In this document: positions 23,262 through 32,453 of the stretch, piece after piece
How the letters are laid out: the number at the start of each line of letters is the position of its first letter
How positions within the stretch are numbered: the first letter of the stretch is position 1
From: Nitrosospira sp. Nsp11
GTDB lineage: Bacteria; Pseudomonadota; Gammaproteobacteria; Burkholderiales; Nitrosomonadaceae
Direction: 5' to 3'
DNA: 64,000 bases
Assembly (NCBI RefSeq): GCF_900142705.1
Contig: NZ_FRBV01000006.1
Span: 62,001-126,000 of the forward strand
Position numbers and translations under genes: made by a program
The notes under the pieces: model-generated
Database searches by the model: none
Told to the model about the DNA's origin: nothing
What the model saw: the letters and a program-made list of their open reading frames with translations, nothing else

Positions 23262-25502
23262 ATGCGCGATGAGCTAACAGATAGAGATTCAGGGATTTCT
23301 CCGGCTTCTTCTTCCGCAACGCTTTCTTCGGGCAGCGGAGGTTGGGATGGGTTTTGCTGGCCAGAAGCCACCGCAACCATGTTTTCCCCGGGTGAAATCG
23401 AAATACTTGGGCATGCACTGGATTTTTGCCATTCACTTTATAAAGACAAATACCTGTCTACCGGCGAGCTGGTTACTCAGCACATACAGGGTGCAGCATT
23501 GATCCTGGCATCATTACGGGTCGATAGCGATACGCTGGCCGCCGGAATACTTCATGCGGTGCCGGATTATCTGGATGGATACGAGGAAAAATTGCATGCG
23601 GCATTCAATCCCACCATAGCCCACCTTGTGGAAGGGGTGGCACGGATGGGCCGGATCCGAACGCTGGGGCCAGGGGGCGCCTCGACTGCGGGAGACCGCA
23701 ATGCGCAAGTCGAGGCATTACGCAAAATGCTATTGGCGATGGTGGAGGACATTCGTGTCGTCATCATTGCCCTTGCAGATCGCGTGCAAACGATGCGATA
23801 TATCGCTGCGAATAACGTTCCGGCAGGCGCGGAGATTGCGCACGAGACGATGGATATATTCGCGCCGCTGGCGAACCGGCTGGGATTGTGGCAGGTGAAA
23901 TGGGAGTTGGAAGATTTTTCATTTCGGATCATTGAGCCGGAACGCTATAAAAAAATCGCCACATTGCTTGAGGATACGCGCCGCATTCGGGAACAGTATA
24001 TTGCCCTGATGGTGGATAACCTGCAGAACGACTTGCAGCGGACGGGAATCAAGGCTGAGGTTACGGGCCGCCCAAAGCATATATACAGCATCCACAAAAA
24101 AATGAAACGCAAAGGTGTGGACTTCAAGGAAATCCACGATGCTCGCGCCGTACGGATTCTTGTGGACGATGTGAAGGACTGCTATGCCGCGCTGGGCGTG
24201 GTGCATAATCTTTGGATACCCATCCCGAAGGAATTCGACGATTATATCGCCCGGCCAAAAGGCAACGATTATCGGTCTCTGCATACCGCCGTCATTGGTC
24301 CGGAGGATAAGGTGGTTGAGGTTCAAATCCGAACGCACGAGATGCATAGGCATTCCGAGATGGGTGTTGCCGCGCATTGGCGCTACAAGGAAGGGGCGAA
24401 GCGTGACGCCAGGTATGAAGAAAAAATTGCCTGGTTGAGGCAGATACTGGAATGGAAGAATGATGTTGAGGACGCAGGAGAACTGGCCGAGCATTTTAAA
24501 GTCGCGCTGTTCGAGGACTCTGTCTATGTATTGACGCCGCAGGGCCGGGTCATTGCCTTGCCCAAGGGCGCGACGCCAGTGGATTTTGCCTACCATGTGC
24601 ACACCGATCTCGGCCACCGCTGCCGTGGCGCAAAAATCGATGGTGTTATGGTGCCGCTTGATTATCCACTGCAAAATGCGCAAAAAGTGGAAATCATTTC
24701 GGGTAAGCAGGGGGGGCCAAGCCGTGACTGGCTCAATCCTGTCCTGGGTTATCTAAAAAGCCATCGGGCACGATCGAAGGTCAGGCAGTGGTTTGGTTAC
24801 CTGGAGCGCGAGACTTCCCTGGCGCAAGGCCGTGCGCTCGTGGAAAAGGAACTGCAGCGCTACGGTATGACAGCGCTATCGCTGGACAAGCTGGCCGGTG
24901 AGTTCAAGTTTCCCAAACTTGATGGATTTCTGGCCGCTGTTGCCCGGGGCGATATCAGTAGCCGCCAACTGGCTGCGTTTCTAAGCGGCGGGACCGGAAT
25001 AGCCGTCCCGGACCTGGCGTTGCCGGAGGGTAGCAAGACCGTTGCACCATCCGGCGGTGGCATCCTTGTTGCGGGTGTAGGTAAATTGCTCACTGTGTTG
25101 GCAAAATGTTGCAAGCCTGCTCCGCCCGATCCCATCATTGGATTTGTCACCCGCGGACGCGGCATTACGATACACCGTCGGAAGTGCGCCAGTTTGTCCC
25201 GCCTAAGCGAAGAAAGTGCCAAGCGCATCATTGCGGCGGACTGGGATGTATCGGACGATATATCGAAAGGTGAGCGCTATGAGGTCGATATCGAGGTCGA
25301 GGCGCAGGACAGGCAAGGCTTGTTGCGTGATATCTCCAATATCCTGCTGCGCGAGAAAATCGATGTCACCGCCACCCGAACCCAAAGCCGGGATATCGCA
25401 GCGATGCAATTTACCGTGAAAATCAGCGGCCTGACGCAGCTTAACCGTGTCCTTGGGTTGATACAGAATGTTCGAGGGGTGATATCTGTCTGGCGGAAAT
25501 AG
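23262..25502 (+). CDS. relA: (p)ppGpp synthetase RelA (monofunctional type)
   Basis: The 746-residue protein has an inactive HD region, the synthetase domain (RPKHIYSIHKKMKRKG ... YIARPKGNDYRSLHTAV), a TGS domain (VYVLTPQGRVIALPKGATPVDFAYHVHT) and a C-terminal ACT domain (VEAQDRQGLLRDISNILL). The hydrolase HD motif is lost: where bifunctional enzymes have HD...ED this protein reads HAVPDYLDGY. The synthetase carries EFDD (the ExDD form) typical of RelA, not the RxKD form of SpoT/Rel. It therefore should only make (p)ppGpp on ribosomes stalled with uncharged tRNA. A separate SpoT is expected elsewhere. It lies just downstream of comEC and upstream of the dcw cluster. The N-terminal 35 residues (Ser/Gly-rich) precede the usual start region, so a start at the later Met40 is possible. 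Confidence 0.94.
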   Translation: MRDELTDRDSGISPASSSATLSSGSGGWDGFCWPEATATMFSPGEIEILGHALDFCHSLYKDKYLSTGELVTQHIQGAALILASLRVDSDTLAAGILHAVPDYLDGYEEKLHAAFNPTIAHLVEGVARMGRIRTLGPGGASTAGDRNAQVEALRKMLLAMVEDIRVVIIALADRVQTMRYIAANNVPAGAEIAHETMDIFAPLANRLGLWQVKWELEDFSFRIIEPERYKKIATLLEDTRRIREQYIALMVDNLQNDLQRTGIKAEVTGRPKHIYSIHKKMKRKGVDFKEIHDARAVRILVDDVKDCYAALGVVHNLWIPIPKEFDDYIARPKGNDYRSLHTAVIGPEDKVVEVQIRTHEMHRHSEMGVAAHWRYKEGAKRDARYEEKIAWLRQILEWKNDVEDAGELAEHFKVALFEDSVYVLTPQGRVIALPKGATPVDFAYHVHTDLGHRCRGAKIDGVMVPLDYPLQNAQKVEIISGKQGGPSRDWLNPVLGYLKSHRARSKVRQWFGYLERETSLAQGRALVEKELQRYGMTALSLDKLAGEFKFPKLDGFLAAVARGDISSRQLAAFLSGGTGIAVPDLALPEGSKTVAPSGGGILVAGVGKLLTVLAKCCKPAPPDPIIGFVTRGRGITIHRRKCASLSRLSEESAKRIIAADWDVSDDISKGERYEVDIEVEAQDRQGLLRDISNILLREKIDVTATRTQSRDIAAMQFTVKISGLTQLNRVLGLIQNVRGVISVWRK

Positions 25503-25841
25503 AGCGTAACGCCAGAGCCCGGCCGCCATATCGAATTATTCATGCGTGCGTCGCTTTCATGCCGTCCAGTTGAATGCTTCGTGGTCAAGTAGACTAAGGA
25601 GTCGGTAAGCAATTCAGCTCGATTCCATGTGCTCTTATGACTGCGCACCTTACGGCTTCTCCGGAGGGACAATTCCTTAAAATTGTTATGTAAGTCGATG
25701 GCGTTCGCAATGACGCTTGCTGCATATATCAAATTGATCCTCTTAATTATCTGATTTTATTTATGTATTTGCCTGCCAGGTTTTTCAGGCGCTTCCCGAT
25801 CCACGCCTCTGCCACTACCGCAAAAACCCCTATTCTTTTCC
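25503..25841. other. Intergenic region upstream of the dcw promoter
   Basis: About 340 bases without a supported gene. It includes an inverted repeat ACAATT-CCTTAA-AATTGT (25669-25686). A 13-base sequence GCAATTCAGCTCG (25609-25621) recurs at 49969-49981. No tRNA or riboswitch fold was seen. Confidence 0.4.
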
Positions 25842-25870
25842 TTGACTTTGCCTATCGTTTTATTTACAGT
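25842..25870 (+). promoter_or_regulatory. dcw cluster promoter
   Basis: TTGACT (25842-25847) and TACAGT (25865-25870) are 17 bases apart. The MraZ repeats begin at the -10 box, so repression by MraZ would block this promoter. Transcription should start near 25877, about 57 bases before mraZ. Confidence 0.6.
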
Positions 25871-25898
25871 GGGCAAAAGTGGGTAAAAGTGGAGGAAG
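25869..25898 (+). promoter_or_regulatory. MraZ-binding direct repeats
   Basis: Three 10-base repeats, GTGGGCAAAA, GTGGGTAAAA and GTGGAGGAAG, give the TGGG-type spacing expected for MraZ, which binds arrays of TGGGN separated by five bases upstream of its own operon. The third repeat is less exact. The site overlaps the -10 box and start of transcription, implying autorepression. Confidence 0.8.
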
Positions 25899-25933
25899 TT
25901 TCTGGTATTCCTTCCGGCAAATAAAGGGGCAAA

Positions 25934-26377
25934 ATGTTTCGCGGTGGCACACCTATCAGCCTGGATAACAAAGGTAGACTTGCGGTGCCCGTGAAATACC
26001 GCGAAGGTCTGATATCTCTTTGCGCCGGTCGCTTGGTTATCACCGCTGATCCTTCCAGTTGTTTGCTGGTTTATCCCCAGCCCGTGTGGGAACCGATAGA
26101 GCAAAAACTCAACAGTCTTTCCAGCTTCAATCCACAAACGCGTAGCTTGCAACGTCTTCTCGTTGGCAACGCCAGTGACGTGGAGATGGATGGTGCAGGC
26201 CGCATTTTGGTGCCGCCTCCCTTGCGTCAGTTTGCTGGTTTAAATAAAGACGTGGTTTTGGTGGGGCAGGGCGCTAAATTCGAGTTGTGGGACGATGAAA
26301 AATGGAACCTCCAAATCGAGAGTGCGCTCGTTTTCAAAGATGGCATTCCGCCCGAGCTCGATGGTTTTTCGCTCTAA
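25934..26377 (+). CDS. mraZ: Transcriptional regulator MraZ
   Basis: The 147-residue protein has the two AbrB-like halves of MraZ: MFRGGTPISLDNKGRLAVPVKYRE near the start and ASDVEMDGAGRILVPPPLRQFAGL in the second half. MraZ forms a ring that binds repeats upstream of the dcw operon and lowers its expression. The expected repeats stand 36-65 bases before the gene. AAAGGGGC precedes ATG 25934. It is the first gene of the dcw cluster. Confidence 0.95.
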   Translation: MFRGGTPISLDNKGRLAVPVKYREGLISLCAGRLVITADPSSCLLVYPQPVWEPIEQKLNSLSSFNPQTRSLQRLLVGNASDVEMDGAGRILVPPPLRQFAGLNKDVVLVGQGAKFELWDDEKWNLQIESALVFKDGIPPELDGFSL

Positions 26378-26396
26378 TGCTGTGGTTGATAAGTAT

Positions 26397-27332
26397 ATGC
26401 ATACCGCAGTTTTGCTGCATGAGGCGGTGGACGCTTTGGCCGTCAAGCCGGACGGAATATACGTGGATGGAACCTTCGGCCGTGGTGGGCATAGCCGGCT
26501 GATACTGGAGCGTTTAGGAAAAAATGGAAGGCTGATAGCGTTCGATCAGGATCCGTCCGCATTTGAAGTTGGGCAGGCTCTTGAAGATGAGCGTTTCCAT
26601 ATAATTCACGAGAGCTTTTCGAGGATGCAGGAGGTCTTGCGGCAGTTGGATGTGGATCGGGTGGACGGGATATTGCTGGATCTGGGAATATCTTCGCCGC
26701 AGCTTGAAGAGGCTCGTCGCGGCTTCAGTTTTCGCCTGGATGGTCCGCTCGATATGCGCATGGACACAAGCCAAGGACCGACGGCCGCGGAGTGGCTTGC
26801 TTCCGCTCCCGAAATCCATTTGGAAGAGGTGATCAGGAACTATGGCGAAGAGCGGTTTGCTAAACAGGTTGCAAGAGCGATTGTTGCGGCTAGAGGTCGG
26901 CAGCCCATCGTCACTACACATCAGCTTGCTTCGATCGTGGCGTCGACCGTACGCTCGCGCGGGCGGGAAGATAAGCAGAATCCGGCGACGCGCACTTTTC
27001 AGGCTATACGGATTTACCTCAATCAGGAGCTTGAGAAGCTGTCGCTTGCCCTGCCGAAATGCGTGGAGATGCTGAACGCCGGCGGCCGGCTGGTCGTGAT
27101 CAGTTTTCACTCGCTGGAAGACCGGACAGTGAAACGTTTTATGCGTGAATTGGCAGATTCGGACAGGCTGCCGAAGGAATTACCGCTACGTGAAAAGGAA
27201 GTGCAGCTTTTGAGTCGCCAGAAATTGCGTTTGATAGGCAAGGCGATACGTCCGGATACGAAGGAAATAGCCAGCAATCCCAGGGCGAGGAGCGCAATAA
27301 TGCGCGTGGCGGAGCGAACAAATACGACATAG
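26397..27332 (+). CDS. rsmH: 16S rRNA (cytosine-1402-N4)-methyltransferase RsmH
   Basis: The 311-residue protein shows the RsmH signatures HTAVLLHEAVDAL, YVDGTFGRGGHSRLIL (SAM site), DRVDGILLDLGISSPQLE, GPLDMRMD, EERFAKQVARAIV and the terminal NPRARSAIMRVAERT. It methylates C1402 of 16S rRNA with SAM. The start is uncertain: ATG 26397 gives MHTAVLL, while GTG 26382 or ATG 26361 (overlapping mraZ) would add the few residues most homologues have before the motif. All lack a strong ribosome-binding site, and coupling to mraZ is likely. It is second in the dcw cluster. Confidence 0.95.
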   Translation: MHTAVLLHEAVDALAVKPDGIYVDGTFGRGGHSRLILERLGKNGRLIAFDQDPSAFEVGQALEDERFHIIHESFSRMQEVLRQLDVDRVDGILLDLGISSPQLEEARRGFSFRLDGPLDMRMDTSQGPTAAEWLASAPEIHLEEVIRNYGEERFAKQVARAIVAARGRQPIVTTHQLASIVASTVRSRGREDKQNPATRTFQAIRIYLNQELEKLSLALPKCVEMLNAGGRLVVISFHSLEDRTVKRFMRELADSDRLPKELPLREKEVQLLSRQKLRLIGKAIRPDTKEIASNPRARSAIMRVAERTNTT

Positions 27333-27373
27333 GGAACAGCCACAACGCCGTTCCCGGTTAATGAGAGACTGAT

Positions 27374-27679
27374 GTGGCCAGACTAAATATTTTGTTGACC
27401 TTAATTCTCATCGCCTGCGCGTTGAGTGTTGTGACCTCACAGCACAAAGCGCGCAAGCTTTTTGTAGAACTCGAAAAAGAGCAGGAATTGGCACAACAGC
27501 TAGCGGTGGAATGGGACCAGCTTCAGCTTGAGCAGAGCACTTGGGCAATGCATACGCGCGTTGAAAAAATCGCTACCGGGAAATTGCACATGCGTATGCC
27601 CGATGCATCTCGCATCCGGGTTGTTCCGTTTGGGATTCGCTTAAGTCGAGCCGATCTCTTGGAAGCACCGGAACCATGA
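27374..27679 (+). CDS. ftsL: Cell division protein FtsL
   Basis: This 101-residue protein has a short cytoplasmic tail, one membrane helix (ILLTLILIACALSVVTS) and a periplasmic coiled coil rich in Leu, Glu and Gln (ARKLFVELEKEQELAQQLAVEWDQLQLEQSTW). The coil ends in the conserved VEKIATGKLHMRMPDASRI. FtsL joins FtsB and FtsQ to activate the FtsWI septal synthase. Translation begins at GTG 27374. The stop overlaps the ATG of ftsI by four bases (ATGA). Short FtsL proteins diverge strongly, so position and the coil support the call as much as sequence does. Confidence 0.9.
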   Translation: MARLNILLTLILIACALSVVTSQHKARKLFVELEKEQELAQQLAVEWDQLQLEQSTWAMHTRVEKIATGKLHMRMPDASRIRVVPFGIRLSRADLLEAPEP

Positions 27680-29406
27680 AGTTCGATCACACAATATATC
27701 TCGTACTGCCTGCGGGGCGCTCGCGCCTGTTGCTGGCATTGCTGCTGCTTGGGTTGGCGGCATTGGCGGGGCGCGCTGCTTATCTGCAGGGAATGAACAA
27801 CGGATTCCTGCAACAGAAAGGCGAGTCACGCTATGGCCGCGTACTTGAAATGAGCGCACACCGCGGCATGATTACGGACCGGCATGGCAAACCGCTCGCA
27901 ATCAGCACACCCGTTGAATCGGTATGGTCGAGTCCTCAGGACATGCACGCCACACCCGAACAACTGGTAAAACTGGCCAACCTGATCGACGTGGATATCA
28001 AGGAAATTCGCCGCCGCATCGATGGGCCACAGCGCGACTTCGTATACTTGAAGCGGCACTTGTCACCCGAGGTCGCCGCCAGGATAGTCGAGCTTGACAT
28101 GCCCGGCATATTTCTAAAACGCGAGTTCCGGCGATATTACCCAACGGGCGAGTTGACCGCGCACGTGCTCGGTTTCACTGACGTGGATGACAAGGGGCAG
28201 GAGGGCTTGGAGCTGGCATGGCAGGAAGAGCTTGCGGGCAAACCTGGAAGCCGCCGCGTAATCAAGGATCGCAAAGGACGAGTCGTCGAGGATGTGAAAA
28301 GTATCCGGGCGCCCAGGTCAGGACAGGATGTTGCCCTGTCGATAGACAGTAAAATCCAATATCTCGCTTACCGTGAATTGAAGCAGGCGATGGAAACGCA
28401 TAAGGCCAAGGCAGGGGGAGTCGTAGTATTGGATGCGCAGACGGGCGAGGTGCTGGCGCTGGTCAACCTGCCGGCGTATAACCCTAACAACCGGACAAGC
28501 ATGAACGGCTGGCGCGCTCGTAATAGAGCCTTTACTGACGTATTCGAGCCGGGCTCGACGCTGAAGCCGTTCACCATAGCGGCAGCGCTGGAGGCAGGCG
28601 GAATCAAGCCCGACACCATTTTTGAAACAGCGCCCGGTACATTTTCCATAGGTAAGGCGACAATACGAGACTCGCATAAGGAAGACGCGTTGACGGTCAC
28701 GCAAGTGATCCAGAAGTCCAGTAATGTCGGTTCCGCAAAGATTGCCCTGTCGCTGCCGCCACAAACGTTGTGGGGAATGTTGAACGATGCGGGGTTTGGT
28801 ACGTCAACCGGCTCTGGGTTTCCCGGGGAAGCCGGCGGTAAGCTACGCCCCTACCGTACATGGCGCCCCATCGAACAGGCAACTATGTCATACGGCCACG
28901 GCATCGCGGTGAGCCTGCTGCAATTGGCACGCGCTTATACGCTGTTCTCCGCGGAAGGAGAATTGAAGCCGATTTCGCTATTGAGGCTGGAGTCACCCTC
29001 GCCGGGCAAACGCGTCATATCGCGCGACACTGCCTTGGCTGTGAGCCGCATGCTGGAAATGGTAGCGCAACCAGGAGGGACCGCGCCGCAAGCTCAGGTG
29101 AGCGGTTACAGGGTAGCTGGGAAAACGGGTACCGCACATAAGCTGGAAGGTAACGGTTATGCAAAAAACCGTTACCTATCGACATTCGTGGGTTATGCGC
29201 CGGCTTCCAGTCCCCGATTCGTTATCGCGGTAATGCTGGATGAGCCTTCCGCTGGCCAATATTTTGGCGGCGTAGTAGCGGCACCCGTGTTTAGCCGGCT
29301 TATGGATGGCACGCTGCGTATGCTGAATGTACCGCATGATGCACCTGTGGATAAGGATAAGGTAATGTCTCTCACCGCAGCGCCAGGATTGAATGGTGAT
29401 GTATGA
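27676..29406 (+). CDS. ftsI: Peptidoglycan D,D-transpeptidase FtsI (PBP3)
   Basis: The 576-residue protein has one N-terminal membrane helix (LLLALLLLGLAALAGRAAYL), a pedestal domain starting with RGMITDRHGKPLAIST, and a transpeptidase domain. The catalytic motifs are S294-T-L-K297, S348-S-N350 and K483-T-G485. It cross-links septal peptidoglycan with FtsW. It overlaps ftsL before it and murE after it by four bases each, so the three are probably translated together. Length is normal. Confidence 0.96.
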   Translation: MKFDHTIYLVLPAGRSRLLLALLLLGLAALAGRAAYLQGMNNGFLQQKGESRYGRVLEMSAHRGMITDRHGKPLAISTPVESVWSSPQDMHATPEQLVKLANLIDVDIKEIRRRIDGPQRDFVYLKRHLSPEVAARIVELDMPGIFLKREFRRYYPTGELTAHVLGFTDVDDKGQEGLELAWQEELAGKPGSRRVIKDRKGRVVEDVKSIRAPRSGQDVALSIDSKIQYLAYRELKQAMETHKAKAGGVVVLDAQTGEVLALVNLPAYNPNNRTSMNGWRARNRAFTDVFEPGSTLKPFTIAAALEAGGIKPDTIFETAPGTFSIGKATIRDSHKEDALTVTQVIQKSSNVGSAKIALSLPPQTLWGMLNDAGFGTSTGSGFPGEAGGKLRPYRTWRPIEQATMSYGHGIAVSLLQLARAYTLFSAEGELKPISLLRLESPSPGKRVISRDTALAVSRMLEMVAQPGGTAPQAQVSGYRVAGKTGTAHKLEGNGYAKNRYLSTFVGYAPASSPRFVIAVMLDEPSAGQYFGGVVAAPVFSRLMDGTLRMLNVPHDAPVDKDKVMSLTAAPGLNGDV

Positions 29407-30974
29407 GTTCAAGTCTTGACGTTAGAGGCCGCAAGTTTTCGGAAAGATCACCGGTGCATTTTGATTTTCGTATTTTTAAGGAGTTGAGCGTCAAAATCAG
29501 CAGTCTTGCCACCGATAGCCGCACGGTGAAACAGGGCGATACATTTCTGGCCTATGCCGGAGAAAGGAGCGACGGCAGAAACTTCATTCGCCAGGCCATC
29601 GCCGCAGGAGCCAATGCGGTATTGTGGGAACCTGAAGGCTTTGTATGGGATTCTGTATGGAAAGCGCCAAATTTGCCGATCCCAGGGCTGCGAACCAAGG
29701 TGGGCATTATTGCCGACCATGTATATGATCACCCGTCGCAAAAATTGTGGCTCATCGGTATCACAGGAACGAATGGCAAGACCTCCTGCAGCCATTGGAT
29801 TGCTCAGGCGCTGACTGCGCTGGGCAAGAAAACCGCGGTTATCGGCACCTTGGGAACCGGTTTTTGTGACGCACTGGAGCTTACCGCCAACACCACGCCG
29901 GATGCGGTGTTTTTGCAGCAGAACATGGCGGATCTATTACAGCGTGGCGCCTGTTGCCTGGCAATGGAGGTGTCATCGCACGGGATTATGCAGGAGCGCA
30001 TCAACGGCTCGACATTCTCAGTCGCCTTGTTTACGAATCTCTCGCGCGACCATCTCGATTACCACGGCAGCATGGAAGCATATGCTGCCGCCAAGGCGCG
30101 GTTATTTCGCTGGCCCGGGCTCAGGTATGCCGTACTGAATCTTGATGATGCGTTTAGTGCTGACTTGTCAAATCACCTTCTGGAAACGGACACGCAAATA
30201 ATAGGATATGGGTTCACGGAAGCAGCAACCCGAACTCGGGACACGACGAAATTCAGGATATTGCGAGGATACAATCTCAAGGCAAGCCCTCGAGGCTTGG
30301 CGTTTGATATTGAATTTGAAGCCGAACATCTGGAACTTGAAACTGAAGTGTCAGGACGCTTCAATGCTTCAAATTTATTGGGAGTGCTCGCTAGCCTGCT
30401 GGCCAGCGGCATCAGCTTGGCCGACGCAGCGCGAGCTTTGCGGGAAATCCGCCCTGTCGCGGGGAGAATGCAGCAAATAGGCGGAGGCGATCAGCCTCTT
30501 GTCGTCGTGGATTACGCCCATACGCCTGACGCTATGGAAAAAGTATTGACCGCGCTGCGTGAAATTCTTCATTCCGGTTCTGCATCGAGTAATGGAGCAC
30601 ATGCCCGAAACCTAAAATTGATCTGCGTGTTTGGCTGTGGTGGCGAACGCGACCGTGGCAAGCGGCCTCTACTGGGCGAAGTGACGACACAACTGGCTGA
30701 CGAGGTCATCATCACAAATGACAATCCACGGCAGGAAGACCCCAACGTCATCATCAGCGAGATTGTGGCGGGGGCAGGCATCAACCATCACATTGAAAAG
30801 GATAGGGCAAAGGCTATTTTCCGGGCGATTCATTACGCGAAAAAGGGTGACGTCATATTAATCGCGGGGAAGGGACATGAAGCCTATCAGGAAATAGATG
30901 GGCAAAAATTTCCATTCAGCGATGTTGAGATTGCCAGGCGGGCACTGATGGAAAGGGCACGGGTACAAGCATGA
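29403..30974 (+). CDS. murE: UDP-MurNAc-L-Ala-D-Glu:meso-diaminopimelate ligase MurE
   Basis: The 523-residue ligase has the Mur N-terminal domain (SLATDSRTVKQGDTFLAYAG), the ATP motif GITGTNGKTSC in the central domain, and a C-terminal domain with the DNPR motif at residues 440-443. DNPR selects meso-diaminopimelate rather than lysine. It adds the third residue of the peptidoglycan stem peptide in the cytoplasm. The first ~30 residues (SSSLDVRGRKFSERSPVHFDF) are slightly longer than usual. ATGA overlaps link it to ftsI and murF. Confidence 0.96.
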   Translation: MSSSLDVRGRKFSERSPVHFDFRIFKELSVKISSLATDSRTVKQGDTFLAYAGERSDGRNFIRQAIAAGANAVLWEPEGFVWDSVWKAPNLPIPGLRTKVGIIADHVYDHPSQKLWLIGITGTNGKTSCSHWIAQALTALGKKTAVIGTLGTGFCDALELTANTTPDAVFLQQNMADLLQRGACCLAMEVSSHGIMQERINGSTFSVALFTNLSRDHLDYHGSMEAYAAAKARLFRWPGLRYAVLNLDDAFSADLSNHLLETDTQIIGYGFTEAATRTRDTTKFRILRGYNLKASPRGLAFDIEFEAEHLELETEVSGRFNASNLLGVLASLLASGISLADAARALREIRPVAGRMQQIGGGDQPLVVVDYAHTPDAMEKVLTALREILHSGSASSNGAHARNLKLICVFGCGGERDRGKRPLLGEVTTQLADEVIITNDNPRQEDPNVIISEIVAGAGINHHIEKDRAKAIFRAIHYAKKGDVILIAGKGHEAYQEIDGQKFPFSDVEIARRALMERARVQA

Positions 30975-32347
30975 TGACCGTGCATGACGCAGCCAGCGCT
31001 TTGAACGGTAAGCAGTCTGGCGGAGACGCTTGCTTTACCGGAGTCAGCACCGATAGCCGTACAGTAGGGCGCGGCGATTTGTTCGTAGCGCTGGTAGGGC
31101 CAAATTTTAATGGCCATGATTTTATTGCCGTGGTGAGGGACGAAGGCGCAGCGGCGGCAATGATCTGCCAAGAGGCTGAACCTGGAGTCGGGGAACTTGG
31201 AATTCCTCTGATACGTGTGGAGAATACCCGACTGGCATTAGGGCGGCTCGCAGCACACTGGCGCGGGCGTTTCAGGATACCGATGGTTGCGGTGACCGGG
31301 AGCAATGGCAAGACCACGGTAAAGGAAATGATTGCATCGATTTTACGACGGGTGGCCGGGCCGGACGGGCAGATGAATGACCCGGATACGGTACTGGCGA
31401 CGGAGGGCAATCTTAACAATGATATCGGCGTGCCCCTGATGCTCTTGCGGATGCGCGAACGGCATGGCTATGCGGTGATTGAGATGGGAATGAATCATTC
31501 CGGCGAGATCTCATATTTGACTGGTCTGGTAAAGCCCACCGTCGCGCTGATCACCAATGCAGGGGCGGCGCATGTCGAGGGACTGGGTTCGGTGGAAGCA
31601 GTGGCACGGGCAAAAGGCGAAATTTTCGAGGGGCTCGATCAGGACGGAATAGCTGTCATCAACACTGATGATCCGAACGCTCGGCTCTGGCGCAAACTCG
31701 CCGGCAATAGAAGAGTCATCGATTTCGGCCTTGCGGACAGGCCAAAAGTGGGCGCGCGCTATCGCCCTGATCTTTTCGGCAGCAGCGTGGCGTTGGTCCT
31801 GCCTGACGGGGTTAAAGAGGTGCAATTACAAGTCCCAGGCGAGCATAACGTGCGAAACGCGCTTGCAGCGGCAGCGGTTGCGGTAGCCCTGGGTATTGAC
31901 GCGGAAGCAATAGCGTCGGGACTAAGCGCATTCCACGGCGTGAAGGGACGCATGCAGAAAAAACACGGCCGGTGCGAGGCAACATTGATAGACGATAGCT
32001 ATAATGCCAACCCCGATTCGGTACGGGCCGCTTTGGCGGTGCTGGCAAAAGCTGTCGGGACAAAGATCCTGGTTTTGGGTGATATGGGTGAACTCGGCGG
32101 TAGCGCGAGGGATTTCCATGAACGCATTGGTACAGAGGCAAAAATGGCCGGGATTGATAAATTATTGGCTCTGGGCGAGTTGAGCGTTCATGCCGCAAAA
32201 AAATTTGGTTCGGGCGGCCGGCATTTTACGGATATCGAGGAATTACTGGCCGAGGTAGAGAGTCTGCTGAAGCCTGGCGTTACGCTACTGATAAAGGGGT
32301 CGCGCTTCATGCAAATGGAGCGTGTGGTCAAGAGTATCGAGTTATGA
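30971..32347 (+). CDS. murF: UDP-MurNAc-tripeptide:D-Ala-D-Ala ligase MurF
   Basis: The 458-residue protein has the Mur ligase order: N-terminal FTGVSTDSRTVGRGDLFVAL, ATP motif [14 protein letters not shown], central HSGEISYLTGLVKPTVALITNAGAAHVEGLGS, and C-terminal DDSYNANPDSVRAAL. It adds D-Ala-D-Ala to the UDP-MurNAc tripeptide. The start overlaps murE by four bases. A 106-base gap with no clear terminator separates it from mraY. Confidence 0.96.
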   Translation: MMTVHDAASALNGKQSGGDACFTGVSTDSRTVGRGDLFVALVGPNFNGHDFIAVVRDEGAAAAMICQEAEPGVGELGIPLIRVENTRLALGRLAAHWRGRFRIPMVAVTGSNGKTTVKEMIASILRRVAGPDGQMNDPDTVLATEGNLNNDIGVPLMLLRMRERHGYAVIEMGMNHSGEISYLTGLVKPTVALITNAGAAHVEGLGSVEAVARAKGEIFEGLDQDGIAVINTDDPNARLWRKLAGNRRVIDFGLADRPKVGARYRPDLFGSSVALVLPDGVKEVQLQVPGEHNVRNALAAAAVAVALGIDAEAIASGLSAFHGVKGRMQKKHGRCEATLIDDSYNANPDSVRAALAVLAKAVGTKILVLGDMGELGGSARDFHERIGTEAKMAGIDKLLALGELSVHAAKKFGSGGRHFTDIEELLAEVESLLKPGVTLLIKGSRFMQMERVVKSIEL

Positions 32348-32453
32348 CTCCTGACGTGTGCGCCATAAATTTTGGTTATCTTGAAATCATGAGCAGGCTG
32401 GGCCAATTGGTCTTTCCACGAGTCTCGAACAATATTCTGTTGTGGTGGGCGCG

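Noticed and set aside
24184-24683. Frames on either strand inside relA
   Set aside because: relA is intact with all domains; these are shadows.
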